A stretch of 64,000 nt of DNA from Natronosporangium sp035305625 (lineage in GTDB: Bacteria > Actinomycetota > Actinomycetes > Mycobacteriales > Micromonosporaceae), in the NCBI GenBank assembly GCA_963809545.1, contig CAWEKD010000011.1, forward strand, positions 62,001 to 126,000. Direction: 5' to 3'. Positions 51,350 through 61,523 of this stretch are shown here, piece after piece; the stretch's first letter is position 1; each line of letters begins with the position of its first letter. The position numbers and the translations under genes were made by a program. The notes below the pieces were generated by a model. The model had not been told where the DNA came from. It ran no database searches and saw only the letters and a program-made list of their open reading frames with translations.

Positions 51350-51444
51350 GGGGAGTGGCCACGCCAGCCGACCAGCACCGTCCGATCACCTGGTCGGCTG
51401 AAGGGTGCTGCGCCGATCCGGCTCCCCTTCCATGCGATCATGAG

Positions 51445-51492
51445 AGATAGATGTAAATATTCCTATTAATAATAGTCATCAGCTATCCATGA
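51445..51492 (+). promoter_or_regulatory. A+T-rich promoter region of the first subtilase
   Basis: A strongly A+T-rich island with GATGTAAATATTC, the inverted repeat CTATT-AAT-AATAG (51463-51475) and CTATCCATGA (51483-51492). The last 10-mer recurs exactly at 53100-53109 before the second subtilase. Confidence 0.5.
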
Positions 51493-51541
51493 TTCGCCTA
51501 CCGATACCGGACGGTGTGGACCAACTCCCATGGAGGCTCCC

Positions 51542-52990
51542 ATGATCATGGCGCCTGTTCCGCTAGCCACCACTCGCCGAACTGCCCGATACCTGGCGGC
51601 CGCCGCCAGCACCGCGGTGTTGGCAGCCGCCGGACTGGCAGCCACCGCGCACGCCGGCCCCGCCCCCCAGCCGGCGGCGCTGGTCGACCCAGCGGTGTAC
51701 GCCGAGCTGGCTGACGGTGGCACCACCGAATTCCTGGTCTACCTCACCGACACCGCCGACCTCAGCCCGGCGGCCACCCTCACCGACCGCGACCAGCGGT
51801 TGGCGTACGGGTATGAGCAGCTGACCAGCGTGGCCGAGACCAGCCAGGCCGACCTGCGGGCGATGCTCGACGCGCGGGGGGTGCCGTACACCCCGTACTG
51901 GATCACCAACGCCCTCCTGGTCACCGGTGACGCCACCCTGCTGGCCGAACTGACCCGCCGCCCCGACGTCGCCCGGATCGAACCCGACCGGGAATGGGAA
52001 CTGCCGGACCCCACATCCAGTCCCGCCCTGTCCCCCACCATGGTCGAATGGAACATCGCCATGATCCGCGCCCCCCAGGTGTGGAATGAGCTGGGCGTCA
52101 CCGGCGAAGGAATCACGGTCGCGACCATCGAGACCGGGGTGGAGTACGACCATCCCGCGCTGGTCAACCAGTACCGCGGCAACCTCGGTAACGGCACCTT
52201 CGACCACAACTACCACTGGTTCGATCCGGCCGGCGCCTGTCCGGCACCCGCGCCCTGCGACCTCCACGGCCACGGCACCCACCTCGCCGGCACCATGGTC
52301 GGTGACGACGGGGTGGACAATCAGATCGGGGTCGCGCCCGGAGCACAGTGGATCGCCACCAACGCCTGCGGTTACGGTAGTTGCTCTTCCAGCGCCCTCC
52401 TGGCCGCCGCCCAGTGGCTGATAGCTCCTACCGATCTCACCGGTGACAACCCTCGTCTGGACCTGACGCCGCACGTGGTGGTCAGCGGGAGCGCCTGGCC
52501 TCAGGGACCGTGGTTTGAGCAGGTCATCCAGGCCTGGGTGGCGGTCGGCATCTTCCCGGTCTTCGCGGCCGGCAATTACGGGCCGGGGTGTGGGACCGTC
52601 ACGTGGCCGGCGAGCTCCCCGTGGGTGTACGCGGTGGGCGCCCACAACGCGCAAGGCGTGATCGCTCCGTCCTCCTCCCGCGGATCTTTCCTCGGCGACA
52701 TCAAGCCGGACGTGGCCGCCCCCGGGGTGATGATTCGCAGCGCGGTGCCCGGTGGCGGCTACGCGAGCCTCGGCGGTACCGCGACGGCCGCTGCCCACAT
52801 GGCCGGCACGGTAGCGCTGATCTGGTCGGCTTCCCCCGCCACGGTCGGAGCCATCCCGCTCACGCACCAGTTGCTCGACCAGGGGGCGGTGGACGTCTCT
52901 GACCTGAGCTGCGGCGGGACTCCCGGCAACAACAACGTGTACGGGGAGGGTCGACTCGACGCGTACGCCTCGGTAGCGGCGGCGCCGTGA
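51542..52990 (+). CDS. Secreted subtilisin-like protein, predicted catalytically dead (pseudoprotease)
   Basis: This 482-aa protein is a paralogue of the intact subtilase downstream, with the same signal peptide, I9-like propeptide (EFLVYLTDTADLSPAATL), domain order and Cys pattern. The catalytic Asp is replaced by Glu197 (ATIETGVEYDHP against ASIDTGVQFDHP). The nucleophile Ser is replaced by Ala414 (GGTATAAAH against SGTSMAAPH). The substrate-binding NNSWGGGG strand is lost (VSGSAWPQG). His244 and the oxyanion Asn345 remain. The frame is open throughout, so purifying selection on the fold is plausible. The ATG at 51542 follows GGAGG by 5 nt; ATG 51530 is less likely. Confidence 0.9.
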   Translation: MIMAPVPLATTRRTARYLAAAASTAVLAAAGLAATAHAGPAPQPAALVDPAVYAELADGGTTEFLVYLTDTADLSPAATLTDRDQRLAYGYEQLTSVAETSQADLRAMLDARGVPYTPYWITNALLVTGDATLLAELTRRPDVARIEPDREWELPDPTSSPALSPTMVEWNIAMIRAPQVWNELGVTGEGITVATIETGVEYDHPALVNQYRGNLGNGTFDHNYHWFDPAGACPAPAPCDLHGHGTHLAGTMVGDDGVDNQIGVAPGAQWIATNACGYGSCSSSALLAAAQWLIAPTDLTGDNPRLDLTPHVVVSGSAWPQGPWFEQVIQAWVAVGIFPVFAAGNYGPGCGTVTWPASSPWVYAVGAHNAQGVIAPSSSRGSFLGDIKPDVAAPGVMIRSAVPGGGYASLGGTATAAAHMAGTVALIWSASPATVGAIPLTHQLLDQGAVDVSDLSCGGTPGNNNVYGEGRLDAYASVAAAP

Positions 52991-53089
52991 CGCACCCCGG
53001 AGCACCGACCTCCCGACCGCACCCAACACCCAGGCCTCCGAAGCCCGGTGGCCGCCGATCATCCAGGTGCTGAATCGTTCGTTCAGCCC

Positions 53090-53132
53090 ATGGATACATC
53101 TATCCATGAATGTAAATTCATAGATCTATGTG
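53090..53132 (+). promoter_or_regulatory. A+T-rich promoter region of the second subtilase
   Basis: It contains the inverted repeats ATGGATA-CATC-TATCCAT (53090-53107), GAATGTAAATTC and ATAGATCTAT (53120-53129), and shares CTATCCATGA with 51483-51492. The stacked palindromes suggest a regulator-binding region. Confidence 0.55.
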
Positions 53133-53202
53133 TGGCACCCGTCACACACCATCCCGATCCGGACCGGCACCGGTCCGAATCTCAATCCTGACGGGAGACA
53201 AC

Positions 53203-54657
53203 ATGTCCAGACGAATTCCCGCGCCGCCTTCGCCGCGCCGGGGCCGGCGGCTGCTGGTGACGGCCGCCGCCGCAGCCTTGACCGCCGGTCTCCTGGCCGC
53301 GCCCGGCGCCCCGGCCTCTGGTCACCCCTCCTCCGCCCACGTCGATCCCGCGGTATACGCCGACCTCTCCGGCGGCGGCACCGCCGAGTTCCTGGTCTAC
53401 CTGACCGACACCGCTGACCTCAGCCGCGCCGCCACCATCACCGACCGCGGCCACCGGTTGGAGTACGTGTACGAGCAGCTGACCAGTGTGGCCGAGACCA
53501 GCCAGGCCGACCTCCGGGCCGACCTCGACGCCCGAGGCATCGAGTATCGCCCGTACTGGGTCGTCAACGCCCTGCTGGTCACCGGTGACGCCGAGCTGCT
53601 GGCGGAGCTGGCCCGCCGCCCCGACGTCGCCCGGATCGAACCCAACCGGGAGTGGGAGCTCCTGGACGCCGCGCTCAGCCCCGACCAGGCGATCAATGCG
53701 GTCGAGTGGAACGTCACGATGATCGGCGCGCCTCGGGTGTGGGACCAGTTCGGTCGGGCCGGCGACGGAATCGTGGTCGCCAGCATCGACACCGGCGTGC
53801 AGTTCGACCACCCGGCCCTGCGAAAGCAGTACCGGGGCTACACCGGCACCGGGTACAACCACAACTACAACTGGTTCGACCCGGCCGGTATCTGCGGCAC
53901 CCCCGCGCCGTGCGACAACAACGGCCACGGCACCCACGTCACCGGCACCATGGTCGGTGACGACGGGGCGGGCAATCAGATCGGGGTGGCGCCCCGGGCC
54001 CGCTGGATCGCCGCCAAGGGCTGCGAGTACAGCAGCTGCTCCAGCGCGTCCCTGCTGGCCGCCGGCCAGTGGATGCTCGCCCCCACCGATCTGAGCGGTG
54101 CCAACCCTCAGCCTCGGCTGGCCCCGCACGTGGTGAACAACTCCTGGGGCGGTGGCGGTGGAAGCACCTGGTACCAGCCGGTCATCAACGCCTGGGTGGC
54201 CGCCGGCATCTTCCCGGTGTTCGCGGCCGGTAACTCCGGCTACCTGGGCTGCGGCAGCGCCAGCTCCCCCGGGGACAACCCTCCCGCCTACGCAGTGGGA
54301 GCGTACGACCGGCAAGGGGTGATCGCGCCCTTCTCCGGCCGGGGCCCGTCGGCCGTGGACGGATCGACCAAGCCGAACGTGAGCGCGCCCGGGGTGAACA
54401 TCCGCAGCTCCGTACCGACCAACAGTTACGCGATGTACAGCGGCACCTCCATGGCGGCCCCGCACGTGGCCGGCACCGTGGCGCTGATCTGGTCGGTCTC
54501 CCCGCCGACGGTCCGGGACATCCCGCTGACCCGGAAGCTGATCGACGCCACCGCGACCGATGTCAGCGACCTGACCTGCGGCGGTGTGCCGGGCAACAAC
54601 AACGTCTACGGCGAGGGACGGCTCAACGCGTACGCCGCGGTGGTGGCGGCGCCGTGA
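53203..54657 (+). CDS. Secreted subtilisin-like serine protease (S8)
   Basis: A 484-aa exported protease with an intact active site. A twin-arginine-like basic start (PRRGRRLLV) and a hydrophobic signal run to about residue 40, with a propeptide of about 110 residues (EFLVYLTDTADLSRAATI). The catalytic domain has Asp196 (ASIDTGVQFDHPAL), His242 (NGHGTHVTGTMVG), oxyanion Asn344 (FAAGNSGYLGCG) and Ser416 (SGTSMAAPHVAGTVALIW). There is no C-terminal P-domain, and the protein ends GRLNAYAAVVAAP. The ATG at 53203 follows GGGAGACAAC. It forms a tandem duplication with the defective copy 212 bases upstream. Confidence 0.93.
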   Translation: MSRRIPAPPSPRRGRRLLVTAAAAALTAGLLAAPGAPASGHPSSAHVDPAVYADLSGGGTAEFLVYLTDTADLSRAATITDRGHRLEYVYEQLTSVAETSQADLRADLDARGIEYRPYWVVNALLVTGDAELLAELARRPDVARIEPNREWELLDAALSPDQAINAVEWNVTMIGAPRVWDQFGRAGDGIVVASIDTGVQFDHPALRKQYRGYTGTGYNHNYNWFDPAGICGTPAPCDNNGHGTHVTGTMVGDDGAGNQIGVAPRARWIAAKGCEYSSCSSASLLAAGQWMLAPTDLSGANPQPRLAPHVVNNSWGGGGGSTWYQPVINAWVAAGIFPVFAAGNSGYLGCGSASSPGDNPPAYAVGAYDRQGVIAPFSGRGPSAVDGSTKPNVSAPGVNIRSSVPTNSYAMYSGTSMAAPHVAGTVALIWSVSPPTVRDIPLTRKLIDATATDVSDLTCGGVPGNNNVYGEGRLNAYAAVVAAP

Positions 54658-54683
54658 CGCTGACCCGGTCGTAACCCCGAGTC

Positions 54684-54712
54684 GGTGCCGGGTGCGGTGC
54701 GCACCCGGCACC
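54684..54712. terminator. Hairpin between subtilase and MocR genes
   Basis: A perfect 13-bp stem (GGTGCCGGGTGCG and complement) with a GTG loop lies between convergent genes. Confidence 0.8.
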
Positions 54713-54725
54713 TTGCCGGGAACGG

Positions 54726-56096
54726 TCACCGCGTGATCCGGGCGGTCGCCGGCGGCCCCGCTGCCGCCGCGACCGCCTCCGCCAACTCCGGCAGGTCGGA
54801 CTCGGACAGTCCACTGAGCGTGATCCGGATGGCCGGGCCACTGGCGATCCGGTAGAGCGCGCCGGGCGCGACCACGTACCCGGCCTCCTGGAGGCCGGCC
54901 ACCGCCCGGGTCTCGTCCGGGACCGGCACCCACACGTTGATGCCGGTCCGCCCGGCCGCGGCCACCCCCCGGAGGGCCAGCTCCCGACGCAACCCCTCCC
55001 GCCGGCGGCGGTACGTCTCCGCCGCCTGGGCCACGGTGCGCGCCACCGCGGGGTCCCGCCACAAGGAGAGCACCACCCGCTGCAACATGGTGGACACCCA
55101 TCCGGCCCCGATCCGCATCCGCCCCTCCACCCGCGCCAGGGTCTCCGGGTCCCCGGCCACCACCGCCAGCCGCAGATCCGGACCGTACGGTTTGGAGGCT
55201 GACCGGATGAACGCCCAGTGCCGAGTGGTCCCCACCAGTGGCGTCAGCGGCACCCCGGCGATCTCGGCCGCGTGGTCGTCCTCGATCAGCAGCACCTCCG
55301 GGTAGCGGCGCAGCAGTTCCCGCAGGGCGGCCGCCCGCTCCCGCCCCACGGCCGCCCCGGTGGGGTTCTGGGCTCGGCTCGTGACCACCACCGCCTGCAC
55401 ACCCGCCGTCAGCGCCGCGGCGAGTCCGGCTTCGGTAGGCCCTTCGTCGTCCACCGGCACCGGCACCGGCGACAAATCCAGAACCGCCAGGAGGTCCAGC
55501 AGATTGACCCAGCCGGGATCCTCCACCGCCACCCGGTCACCGGGGCGCAGGTGAACGGTGAGCACCCGTTCAATCCCGTCCAAGGCGCCGTGGGTCAACC
55601 AGATCCCGGGAGCGGCCGGGTCCGCACGGTCGATCACCGGCACCTGGTCGGCGCGCAACCGTCGGCCCGCCTCTTCCGCGAGCTCCGGCAACACCGGCGC
55701 ATGGGGGTAGGGGGCGGGTAGCCCGCCCGCGGCGGAGTCGGCGACTCGGCGCAGGTGAGTGGTCAACTCCGGCAGCAGCCGCGGGTCCGGTTCTCCGGTG
55801 GACAGGTTCCGGAGCCCCGCGGTGGGCAGCGGCTGGCGGCTGGTCCGGAGCGACGCCACGGCCGGTCGGGGCCGCACCCGGGTGCCGCGCCGACCCGCGG
55901 TCTCGATCACTCCCCGTTGGCGGAGGGTCCGGTAGGCGGCGGCCACGGTCGCCGGGCTCACTCCCAGGGAGCTCGCTAACCCCCGCACCGACGGCAGCGG
56001 CGCCCCGCCCGGCAGCGCACCGGTACGGACTCCGGTCTCGACGCTGGCGGCGATGGCGGCTGCGCTCCGCCCGGTGATCTGATATTGTTCTGTCAC
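54726..56096 (-). CDS. MocR/GntR-type regulator with aminotransferase domain
   Basis: A 456-aa fusion. Residues 1-75 form a GntR winged helix (LPSVRGLASSLGVSPATVAAAYRTL), and residues 100-450 form a fold-type-I PLP domain with TSRAQNPTGAAVG, the IEDDHAAEIAG Asp and the internal-aldimine Lys in RSASKPYGPDLRL. MocR proteins sense PLP or amino-compound aldimines and usually control the adjacent gene. Here that gene is a PNPOx-like flavoprotein transcribed divergently 41 bp away, so vitamin-B6-related control is inferred. The GTG has no Shine-Dalgarno, and a TACAAT box ends 9 bases upstream, suggesting a near-leaderless transcript. Confidence 0.9.
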   Translation of the reverse strand: MTEQYQITGRSAAAIAASVETGVRTGALPGGAPLPSVRGLASSLGVSPATVAAAYRTLRQRGVIETAGRRGTRVRPRPAVASLRTSRQPLPTAGLRNLSTGEPDPRLLPELTTHLRRVADSAAGGLPAPYPHAPVLPELAEEAGRRLRADQVPVIDRADPAAPGIWLTHGALDGIERVLTVHLRPGDRVAVEDPGWVNLLDLLAVLDLSPVPVPVDDEGPTEAGLAAALTAGVQAVVVTSRAQNPTGAAVGRERAAALRELLRRYPEVLLIEDDHAAEIAGVPLTPLVGTTRHWAFIRSASKPYGPDLRLAVVAGDPETLARVEGRMRIGAGWVSTMLQRVVLSLWRDPAVARTVAQAAETYRRRREGLRRELALRGVAAAGRTGINVWVPVPDETRAVAGLQEAGYVVAPGALYRIASGPAIRITLSGLSESDLPELAEAVAAAAGPPATARITR

Positions 56097-56105
56097 AGTT
56101 TGATG

Positions 56106-56123
56106 ATTGTACTAGTACATAAT
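56106..56123. promoter_or_regulatory. Overlapping divergent promoters around a palindrome
   Basis: GTACTAGTAC (56109-56118) is a perfect palindrome. On its left edge is TACAAT for the MocR gene (minus strand, 56106-56111) and on its right edge CATAAT for the flavoprotein gene (56118-56123). It is a likely MocR operator. Confidence 0.55.
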
Positions 56124-56137
56124 CCCCGGGAGTCGGT

Positions 56138-56800
56138 ATGGCCGCAACACCCACCCCCACACCGGACACCTACCCGCCCACTCCCCGCACCACGGCCACC
56201 CGCCCCCGCGGGCGGATGAGTTATGCCCGCGCCGACATCCAGCACATACTGGACGAGACCTATCTGTCCCATGTGGGATTCGTCGCCGACGGTGAACCCC
56301 AGGTCCTGCCCACCCTGCACGTCCGCATCGACGAGACGGTCTACCTCCACGGCTCCACCGGCAGCCGCCTGCCCCTGGCCGCCCGGTCAGGTGGAGTTCC
56401 CCTCTGTCTAGCGGTGACCGTGCTGGATGGGCTGGTCCTGGCCCGGGCCCAGGCGGAGCACAGCGCCAACTACCGGTCCGTGGTGGTCCACGGCACCGCC
56501 ACCCTGGTGACCGACCCGGAGCGCAAGCAGGCGGTGCTGGCGGCTCTGCTGGACAAGCTGGTGCCGGGCCGGGCCGCGACCACCCGCCCACCCACCCGCC
56601 GGGAGCTGGCCCAGACCGCGGTGCTCGCCCTCCCCCTGGTCGAGGCGTCGCTTCGGCGCCGCACCGGCGGCCCGACCGACGATCCCGCCGACCTCGCCTT
56701 GCCGACCTGGGCGGGAGTGATCCCGGTCCGCACCAGCTACGGACCTCCCGAACCCGCCCCCGGCGTCACCGTCCCCGCCCCGGACCTGGCCACCGACTGA
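56138..56800 (+). CDS. Pyridoxamine 5'-phosphate oxidase-family flavoprotein
   Basis: A 220-aa FMN-binding split-barrel protein of the PNPOx-like/NimA-like class. After a Pro/Thr-rich N-terminus (about 27 residues), the barrel runs IQHILDETYLSHVGFVADGE, VLPTLHVRIDETVYLHGSTGS, VPLCLAVTVLDGLVLARAQAEHSANYRSV. The latter His/Arg region typically contacts the FMN phosphate. It is not the classical PdxH. The reaction is unknown and may involve F420, FMN or heme. The divergent MocR regulator suggests a B6 or amino-compound connection (inference). Confidence 0.85.
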   Translation: MAATPTPTPDTYPPTPRTTATRPRGRMSYARADIQHILDETYLSHVGFVADGEPQVLPTLHVRIDETVYLHGSTGSRLPLAARSGGVPLCLAVTVLDGLVLARAQAEHSANYRSVVVHGTATLVTDPERKQAVLAALLDKLVPGRAATTRPPTRRELAQTAVLALPLVEASLRRRTGGPTDDPADLALPTWAGVIPVRTSYGPPEPAPGVTVPAPDLATD

Positions 56801-56877
56801 GCGAGGCGCCCAGCCCTCACCCCCGGTAGCGGCGCCTTCTTCCGGGGGATGTCGCAGCTGGCGGGCACTATGAGGGG

Positions 56878-59800
56878 GTGGTGCTCGACCGATTCAGCCC
56901 GCCGACCCGGGAATGGTTCTCCGCCGCGTTCGCCGCGCCGACCGCGGCCCAGACCGGGGCCTGGGAGGCGATCAGCGCCGGCCAGCACGCACTGGTGGTG
57001 GCGCCCACCGGCTCCGGCAAGACCTTGGCCGCGTTCCTGTGGTCGCTGGACCGGTTGGCCACGGAGTCGCCCCCGACCGACCCGACCCGACGGCTGCGGG
57101 TGGTCTACGTCAGCCCGTTGAAGGCGCTGGCGGTGGACGTGGAGCGCAACCTGCGCGCCCCCCTGGCGGGGATCCGGCAGGCCGCCGCCCGCCTGGGCTG
57201 GCCGGAGCCGGACCTCCGGGTGGCGATGCGCACCGGCGACACCCCGGCCGACGAGCGCCGCCGCCTGCCCCGCCAACCCCCCGACATCTTGATCACCACC
57301 CCGGAGTCGCTGTACCTGCTGCTGACCTCCTCCGCCCGGGAGGCGCTCCGCGGGGTGGAGGCGGTGATCGTGGACGAGGTGCACGCGGTGGCCGGCAACA
57401 AACGGGGCGCCCACCTGGCGTTGTCGCTGGAGCGGCTGGATGCGCTGCTCCCCCGCCCGGCGCAGCGGATCGGGCTGTCCGCCACGGTCCGCCCGGTGTC
57501 GGAGATCGCCCGGTTCTTAGGCGGGGCGGCCCCGGTGACGGTGGTGCAGCCCCCGGCGGCCAAGACGCTCCGGATCAGCGTGCAGGTGCCGGTGCCGGAC
57601 CTGACCGATCTGACCGCCACCGACAACGAGCTGGACCCCGTCGACCAGCCGCGCCGCCCGTCGATCTGGCCCGCGGTGGAGCAGCGGGTGTACGAGCTGA
57701 TTCGCGCCCACCGGTCGACGATCGTGTTCACCAACTCCCGCCGGAGCGCCGAACGGCTGTGCGCCCGGTTGAACGAGTTGGCCACCGAGGCCGGCCCGCC
57801 GGACCGGATGCCGGCGGAGGTGATGGCCCAGTCCGGCGCCGCCAGCGGGGCCCCACCAGTGATCGCCCGCGCCCACCACGGCAGTGTCTCCAAACAGGAG
57901 CGGAAACAGATCGAGGAGGCGCTCAAGTCCGGCGCCTTGCCGGCGGTGGTGGCCACCAGCTCGCTGGAGCTGGGCATCGACATGGGCGCGGTCGACCTGG
58001 TGGTGCAGGTGGAGGCGCCCCCATCGGTGGCTTCCGGACTGCAACGGATCGGCCGGGCCGGGCACCAGGTGGGGGCGGTGTCCACCGGGGTGGTGCTCCC
58101 CAAGCATCGCGGGGATCTCCTGGCCTGCACCGTGGTGGCGCACCGGATGGCCGAGGGTCAGATCGAGCAGCTGCGCTACCCGCGTAACCCCCTGGACGTC
58201 CTGGCCCAGCAGATCGTGGCCATGGTGGCGATGGACCCGTGGCAGGTCGCGGACCTGGCCGCCCTGGTGCGCCGGGCCGCCCCGTTCGCGGAGCTGCCCG
58301 ACTCGGCCCTGTTCGGGGTGCTGGACATGCTCTCCGGCCGCTACCCCTCCACCGCGTTCGCGGAGCTGCGCCCCCGGCTGGTGTGGGATCGCACCACTGA
58401 CCTCCTCACCGCCCGCCGCGGCGCCCAACACCTGGCGGTGACCAGCGGCGGCACCATCCCCGACCGGGGCCTGTTCGGGGTGTTCCTGGCCGGGGCCGAG
58501 CGGCCGGTACGGGTGGGCGAGCTGGACGAGGAGATGGTGTACGAGTCCCGGGTCGGGGACGTGTTCCTGCTCGGCTCCAGCTCCTGGCGGATCGAGGAGA
58601 TCACCCCGGATCGGGTGCTGGTCTCCCCCGCCCCGGGGCAGGCGGCCCGGATGCCGTTCTGGAAAGGCGACACCCCGGGCCGCCCCCTGGAGCTGGGGCG
58701 CGCCATCGGCCACCAGCTGCGGGAACTGTCCCGACTGGAGCCGCCGGACGCCGCCGGCCGGCTACGCGCGGACGGACTGGACGATTGGGCCGATCGACAA
58801 CCTGCTGGCCTATCTGGCCGAGCAGCGGCAGGCGACCCGTACGGTGCCGGACGACCGGACCGTGGTGGTGGAGCGGTTCCGGGACGAGCTGGGTGACTGG
58901 CGGCTGGCGGTGCACTGTGTTCTGGGGGCGAAGGTGAACGCCCCCTGGGCGCTGGCGCTGCGGCGCCGGTTGGAGCAGCGGTACGGAGTGGACGCGCAGG
59001 TTCTGCCGTCCGACGACGGGATCGTGATCCGGCTACCGGACCTGCTGGACGAGCCGCCGGGGGCGGAGCTGGTGGCGTTCGACCCCGACGAGATCACGGC
59101 ACTGGTGGAGCAGGAAGTCGGTCGGATCCGCCCTGTTCGCCGCCCGGTTCCGGGAATGCGCGGCCCGGGCGCTACTGCTGCCTCGCCGCGATCCGCGCCG
59201 CCGACAGCCGTTGTGGCAACAGCGGCAGCGCGCCGCCCAACTGCTGGACGTCGCCCGGGAGTTCCCGGACTTCCCGATCATGCTCGAGGCGGCCCGGGAG
59301 TGCCTCCAGGACGTGTTCGACCTCCCGGGGCTGGTCGACGTGATGCGCGGCCTCGCCACCCGCACGCTGCGGCTGGTGGAGGTGGCGACTCCCCACCGTC
59401 CCCGTTCGCCCGCTCGCTGCTGTTCGGATACGTGGAGGCGTTCATCTACGAAGGGGACGTCCCGTTGGCGGAACGGCGCGCCGCCGCGCTGACCCTGGAC
59501 TCCGCCCTGCTGGGGGAGCTCTTGGGCCGGGTGGATCTGCGGGAGCTACTGGATCCCGCGGTGATCACCGAGACCAGCCGGCAGTTGCAGTGGCTGGTCG
59601 ACCCGCCCCGGGTGCGGGATCCCGACGACACGGTCGAGTTGCTGCGGGTGCTGGGGGATCTGTCCACCGACGAGTGTCAGGCCCGCGGGGTACGCCCGGA
59701 GTGGCTGACGGAGCTGCAGGCCGCCCGCCGAGTGCTCCAGGTCCGGATCGCGGGCCAGCCTCGGTGGATCACGGCCGAGGACGCCGGCCGCTACGCCCAG

Positions 59801-61411
59801 GCGCTGGGGGTGGCGCTGCCACCGGGGGTGCCGGAGGCCTACCTGGCACCGGTGGCGGATCCCCTGACCGACCTGGTGGCGCGGTACGCCCGTACCCACG
59901 GACCGTTCACCACCGGCGACGTCGCCGCCCGGTTCGGGCTCGGGACCGCGGTGGTCGACCAGGTGCTGCGCCGGCTGGCCGCCACCGGGCGCCTGTCCGC
60001 CGGAGAGTTCCGCCCCGACGAGCCCGGCACCCAGTGGTGCGACGCCGACGTGCTGCGGATGCTTCGCCGCCGCTCACTGGCGGCGCTGCGTCGGGAAATC
60101 GAACCGGTGCCGACCCCGGTGCTGGCGCGGTTCCTGCCCCGCTGGCAGCAGCTCGGCGCCGGCGGCGCCGGGGTGGAGGCGACCGCGGCCGCGCTCGAAC
60201 AACTCCAGGGAGTGCCGGTACCGGCGTCGGCGTGGGAACGGCTGGTACTCCCCGCCCGGGTGGCCGACTATCAACCGCCCTATCTGGACGAGCTGTCCGC
60301 CAGTGGGGAGGTGGTGTGGGCCGGCGCCGGCGCGATCGGCGCCTCGGACGGCTGGATCGTGCTGGCGTACGCGGACGCGGCCCCGCTGCTGCTGCCGCCG
60401 GTGGACGACGCCCTGGCTCTGAGTCCGCTGCACCAGGCGGTGTTGACGGCCCTCGACGGCGGGCAGGCGCTGTTCTTCCGACCACTGGCGGACCGGGTCG
60501 CGGAACTCCGGGGTGAGCCGGTGGACGATTCCGCGTTGGCTTCGGTGGTGTGGGAGCTGGTCTGGGCCGGCTATCTGTCCAACGACACCCTGGCACCGGT
60601 GCGGGCGCTGCTGGCCGGCACCGGCGGGGCCCACCGGCACCGGTTGACCGCCAGCCGCTCCCGATACGTGTCTACCCCGGGGCGGGGGTGGCGCCGATCC
60701 ACCGCACGGCTTCCCCTCCGCTCTGGACCCCCCACCATGGCCGGCCGCTGGTACCGCCTGCCGGAACGCCAGACCGACCCCACCCGTCGAGCGGCGGCGT
60801 TGGCCGAGCAGTTGTTGGAGCGGCATGGGGTGCTGACCCGCGGGGCGGTCATGGCCGAGAGCCCGCCGGGGGGTTTCGCCGGCGTCTACCCGGTGTTGGC
60901 GGGGCTGGAGGAACGGGGCGTGGCCCGGCGCGGCTATTTCGTTGAAGGGTTGGGCGCCGCCCAGTTCGCGGTCCCCGGGGCGGTGGATCGGCTACGGGCG
61001 CTGGCCGACCCGTACCCGCAGCGACGCCCGGACCAGCCGCTGGTGTTGGCCGCCACCGATCCCGCCAACCCGTACGGGGCGGCCCTGCCGTGGCCGGAAC
61101 GGCCGGCCGACACCGCCGGCGGCGCCGGGCACCGGGCCGGCCGGAAAGCGGGTGCGCTGGTGGTGCTGGTCGACGGCGAACTGACGTTGTACGTGGAGCG
61201 GGGCGGCCGGACCCTGCTGTCCTACATCGACCATCCGGACACGCTGGCAGCGGCGGCGAAGGCGCTGGCCGACGCGGTGCGCGCCGGGGCGCTGGGTGCC
61301 CTGTCGGTGGAGCGGGCCGACGGAGAGGCGGTGCACGCCTCCCCGTTGCGGGACGCGCTGGCCGCCGCCGGGTTCCGGGTCACCCCCCGGGGCCTGCGGC
61401 TACGCCCCTGA
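56878..61411 (+). pseudogene. lhr: Large ATP-dependent helicase Lhr (three apparent frameshifts)
   Basis: An SF2 DNA helicase of about 1,510 aa when corrected. The GTG at 56878 leads to MVLDRFSPPTREWFSAAF. Walker A APTGSGKTLAAFLW, VIVDEVHAVAGNKRG, the ATSSLELGIDMG motif and QRIGRAGHQVG define the helicase core, and a winged helix and beta-barrel Lhr-core follow. The frame breaks near 58794 (extra G in GCC-G-ATC, expected DDWAIDNLLAYLAEQ), near 59131 (one extra base, expected VGGSALFAARFREC) and near 59392 (one base missing before PSPFARSLLFGY). All conserved blocks survive in the alternate frames. Confidence 0.88.
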
Positions 61412-61464
61412 CCACCGGCGCCGCTCCGGCCGACCCTCCATCACGGTTGCGGGACGCTACTACA

Positions 61465-61483
61465 CTGTCACGGTCAGACAGTA
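61465..61483 (+). promoter_or_regulatory. Inverted repeat upstream of the lipoprotein gene
   Basis: ACTGTC-N7-GACAGT, centred about 50 bases before the ATG, could be an operator of a dimeric repressor. Confidence 0.35.
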
Positions 61484-61523
61484 AGCTCCATCTACACCTT
61501 TGGTTATCATCGGAGGACCCCTG

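Noticed and set aside
51542..54657. Transposition as origin of the subtilase pair
   Set aside because: No insertion-sequence ends, target duplications or transposase flank either copy; simple tandem duplication followed by divergence is enough.
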